This document shows, in pieces, positions 32,191 through 33,461 of a DNA stretch of 33,461 nucleotides; within the stretch, counting starts at the first letter, position 1; each line of letters begins with the position of its first letter. A program made the position numbers and the translations under genes. The notes beneath the pieces were generated by a model that searched no databases, was not told where the DNA came from, and saw only the letters and a program-made list of their open reading frames with translations. The stretch comes from Candidatus Reconcilbacillus cellulovorans. GTDB lineage: Bacteria > Bacillota > Bacilli > Paenibacillales > Reconciliibacillaceae. The stretch covers positions 1-33,461 of the forward strand of contig MOXJ01000030.1 in assembly GCA_002507565.1 (NCBI GenBank), in the 5' to 3' direction.

Positions 32191-32614
32191 GCGCTTCCCG
32201 CCGCGCTTTCCGCAAGCGGGCGAGCGGATGACGAAAGAGCTGGCGATTCAGGCGCTGGAGAAAGCGGTTCAGCGGCAGCGGCCGAAGGGCGAAGTGCCGC
32301 ACCATTCGGACCGAGGCAGCCAATATGCCTCGCATGAGTATCAAAAGCGCCTGCTGGCGTATGGGATGAAAAGCAGCATGAGTCGCAAAGGCAACTGCTA
32401 CGATAACGCATGTGTCGAGTCGTTTCACAGCCTCTTGAAGAAAGAGCTGGTGTATCAAGAAAAATTCAGGACACGCGAAGAAGCGAAACGCAGGCTGTTT
32501 GAATACATCGAGATTTTCTACAATCGCCAGCGGTTACATTCGGCGCTGGGATATCAGACGCCGGTGGAATACGAACATACGTTTGCAAAGCTCGCATCAT
32601 TTTTCTCGACTTGA
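32189..32614 (+). pseudogene. IS3-family transposase OrfB, C-terminal part only
   Basis: From about RMTKELAIQALEKAV (32228) onward the frame matches the rve/DDE domain of IS3-family OrfB (IS150-like). The catalytic Asp41 in HHSDRGSQY and Glu77 in NACVESFHSLLKKE are separated by 35 residues, the D(35)E spacing of the family. IEIFYNRQRLHSALGYQTPV is the usual end. The first catalytic Asp and all of OrfA are missing, so it is inactive. The codons before 32228 belong to the junction, not to the transposase, and the ATG at 32189 is not a real start. Confidence 0.88.
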
Positions 32615-32640
32615 TGTGTCTACTTTCTTGACAGAGGTCT
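32615..32640 (+). mobile_element. Probable right end of the truncated IS3-family element
   Basis: Between the transposase stop and the interrupted downstream frame lies sequence with TGTCTACTTTCTTGACAGAG, compatible with an IS right terminal inverted repeat. The left end is absent, so neither the repeat nor a target duplication can be confirmed. Confidence 0.45.
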
Positions 32641-32934
32641 ACTTATTTTGTAGAATCGGAATCAAGTGACATCGCGGATGGGAAACAGGATCAGAAGCCC
32701 GGCAGGTTCGCGCTTCAGGCAGAATCTGCTTTTTCGGTCACTTGGATCGATGATGCTTCCCACCTCTTGTTCTTCGTGGAATTCCGGTTCCATTCACCGG
32801 TGCAGGTTAAATTACCGGGCGAAACCGTTTACTTACGTGAAGGTGATCGCCGTTCGGTGGGAGCAGCTAACGTGTCTGGCCGGATTTTTTATCCTTATTT
32901 GCCGGGTGATTTGATAAAAATATGCAAAAAGTGA
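32641..32934 (+). pseudogene. 3' end of a gene interrupted by the IS element
   Basis: An open frame starts immediately at the IS end and runs 97 codons to TGA 32932-32934. It reads VESESSDIADGKQDQKPGRF, then ALQAESAFSVTWIDDASHLL, FFVEFRFHSPVQVKLPGETV and onward to GDLIKICKK. It has no start codon with a ribosome site, and an upstream stop is met inside the IS end, so this is the C-terminal part of a gene cut by the insertion. The family is not recognised. Alternating hydrophobic and polar residues suggest a beta-rich domain. Its G+C content is lower than the core of the window. Confidence 0.5.
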
Positions 32935-32955
32935 ACTTTGTATTTTTATTACTAT

Positions 32956-33078
32956 ATGTTATCCTATTGGAGGAATCGGAAGATAGTAGAAGAAAAGAAA
33001 GGCGAGGTGGTGCGGGTTAAAGCAGGCGATAGATTTTGCTTGTTAACTAAAGAGAAGAAAAAGAGGCAGGAAAGTTAA
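32956..33078 (+). CDS. Small basic open frame, uncertain
   Basis: ATG 32956 opens a 40-codon frame MLSYWRNRKIVEEKKGEVVR followed by VKAGDRFCLLTKEKKKRQES. It is highly charged. No ribosome site precedes the ATG, although GGAGG occurs inside the frame. It may be chance, or a leader peptide for the secreted protein gene that starts 27 bp later. Confidence 0.25.
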   Translation: MLSYWRNRKIVEEKKGEVVRVKAGDRFCLLTKEKKKRQES

Positions 33079-33105
33079 AATTCTAGAATGAGGGAGGTAA
33101 GCTTA

Positions 33106-33461
33106 ATGGTGCAATATCGATACAGAAAAGTTGTTGCTGTGGCGGTGATGGTCAGCTTGTTGGTCGTTCAACCCTTCCTGGGTGTTTCTCAAGCTATGGC
33201 ATCACCAAGTGCGGGTCTTGCCTGGGGGCCCGTTACCGTGGGTAACTTACAGTTCAAAGTCTCAAACGTTCACTACGGCTATGCTGGACCTAAGGTAGGA
33301 AATGCAGACCACTTTAATGTATACGTTGATAGGAAAGACAGCAGGGGACAGTACACCATCCATGTAGCTAATTATCATGTATCCACGTCGAACACGGGCA
33401 ATTCGTGGTGCGTCTATGTTTGGGACTCAGTCAGTGAGAAAACCATTCTTGATGCTTGCTC
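33106..33461 (+). CDS. Secreted protein of unknown function, 5' part only
   Basis: The ATG at 33106 follows GAGGGAGGT. The first 32 residues form a clear signal peptide: MVQYRYRK, then a hydrophobic core AVAVMVSLLVVQPFLGV, with a cleavage-type AMA at 30-32. The mature part reads WGPVTVGNLQFKVSNVHYGY and later DHFNVYVDRKDSRGQYTIHV, with two cysteines (WCVYVWDS and DACS) near the window edge that might form a disulfide. The gene runs off the window after 118 codons. I do not recognise the family. Small secreted proteins of this kind can be antimicrobial or toxin-like, but nothing here proves that. Confidence 0.75.
   Translation, partial: MVQYRYRKVVAVAVMVSLLVVQPFLGVSQAMASPSAGLAWGPVTVGNLQFKVSNVHYGYAGPKVGNADHFNVYVDRKDSRGQYTIHVANYHVSTSNTGNSWCVYVWDSVSEKTILDAC

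Noticed and set aside
32189-32228. ATG 32189 as the start of a complete transposase
   Set aside because: The first 13 or so codons do not match the family, and OrfA plus the first catalytic Asp are missing. The frame begins in junction sequence.
1-33461. CRISPR arrays, tRNA or rRNA genes
   Set aside because: No regularly spaced repeats and no cloverleaf or rRNA-like sequence was seen on either strand.

Overview
The window looks like a chromosomal segment of a high-GC, spore-forming Firmicute, most likely Paenibacillaceae. This rests on strong AGGAGG-type ribosome binding sites, GTG and TTG starts, a YheC/YheD spore-coat ATP-grasp gene, sigma-A-like promoters and Bacillus-type operators. No rRNA, tRNA or CRISPR was seen. 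Most genes are on the minus strand. The right edge and one stretch near 6.4-7.0 kb have a different base composition and hold gene scraps and mobile-element remains.

Layout. 1-4359 (minus): a translationally coupled cell- or spore-surface polysaccharide operon, with a GT4 glycosyltransferase, a GT2, a degenerate GT2 paralogue, another GT2, a sugar-1-phosphate nucleotidyltransferase and the start of one more gene. 4449-6458 (plus): a YheC/D ATP-grasp protein and phosphatidylserine decarboxylase. 6388-7020: a gene graveyard (truncated extracellular Ig-like protein, integrase tail) followed by a possible short transcript. 7042-10598 (minus): a PH-domain protein, KduI, and a secreted PhoX-like protein. 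10741-13738: a divergent sugar locus, with an L-galactonate dehydrogenase (LgoD-like) and an L-galactose/L-fucose dehydrogenase-like aldo/keto reductase facing an AraC regulator. 13816-17230 (minus): a two-gene 2-oxoacid:ferredoxin oxidoreductase made of fused subunits. 17416-18696 (minus): an Rpn/YhgA-type PD-(D/E)XK nuclease.

18923-27748 (minus) is the most informative region. A cluster that routine annotation would call urea carboxylase / allophanate hydrolase is preceded by a clear guanidine-I (ykkC) riboswitch with an overlapping intrinsic terminator, a sigma-A promoter, and a perfect match to the TnrA/GlnR box about 53 bp upstream of the predicted transcription start. I read it as a guanidine-assimilation operon: two carboxyguanidine deiminase subunits, guanidine carboxylase, allophanate hydrolase and an APC permease. 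Expression would need both nitrogen limitation and guanidine.

27772-31503 (minus): a ba3-type cytochrome oxidase operon (subunits IIa, II, I) with a sensor-less methyl-accepting chemotaxis protein as the last gene. An 18-bp Fnr/CRP-type palindrome is centred exactly at -41.5 from the start predicted by an extended -10. 31504-33461: two minus-strand terminators, an AT-rich decayed gene, a truncated IS3-family transposase, the 3' end of a gene cut by that element, and the start of a secreted protein that runs off the window.
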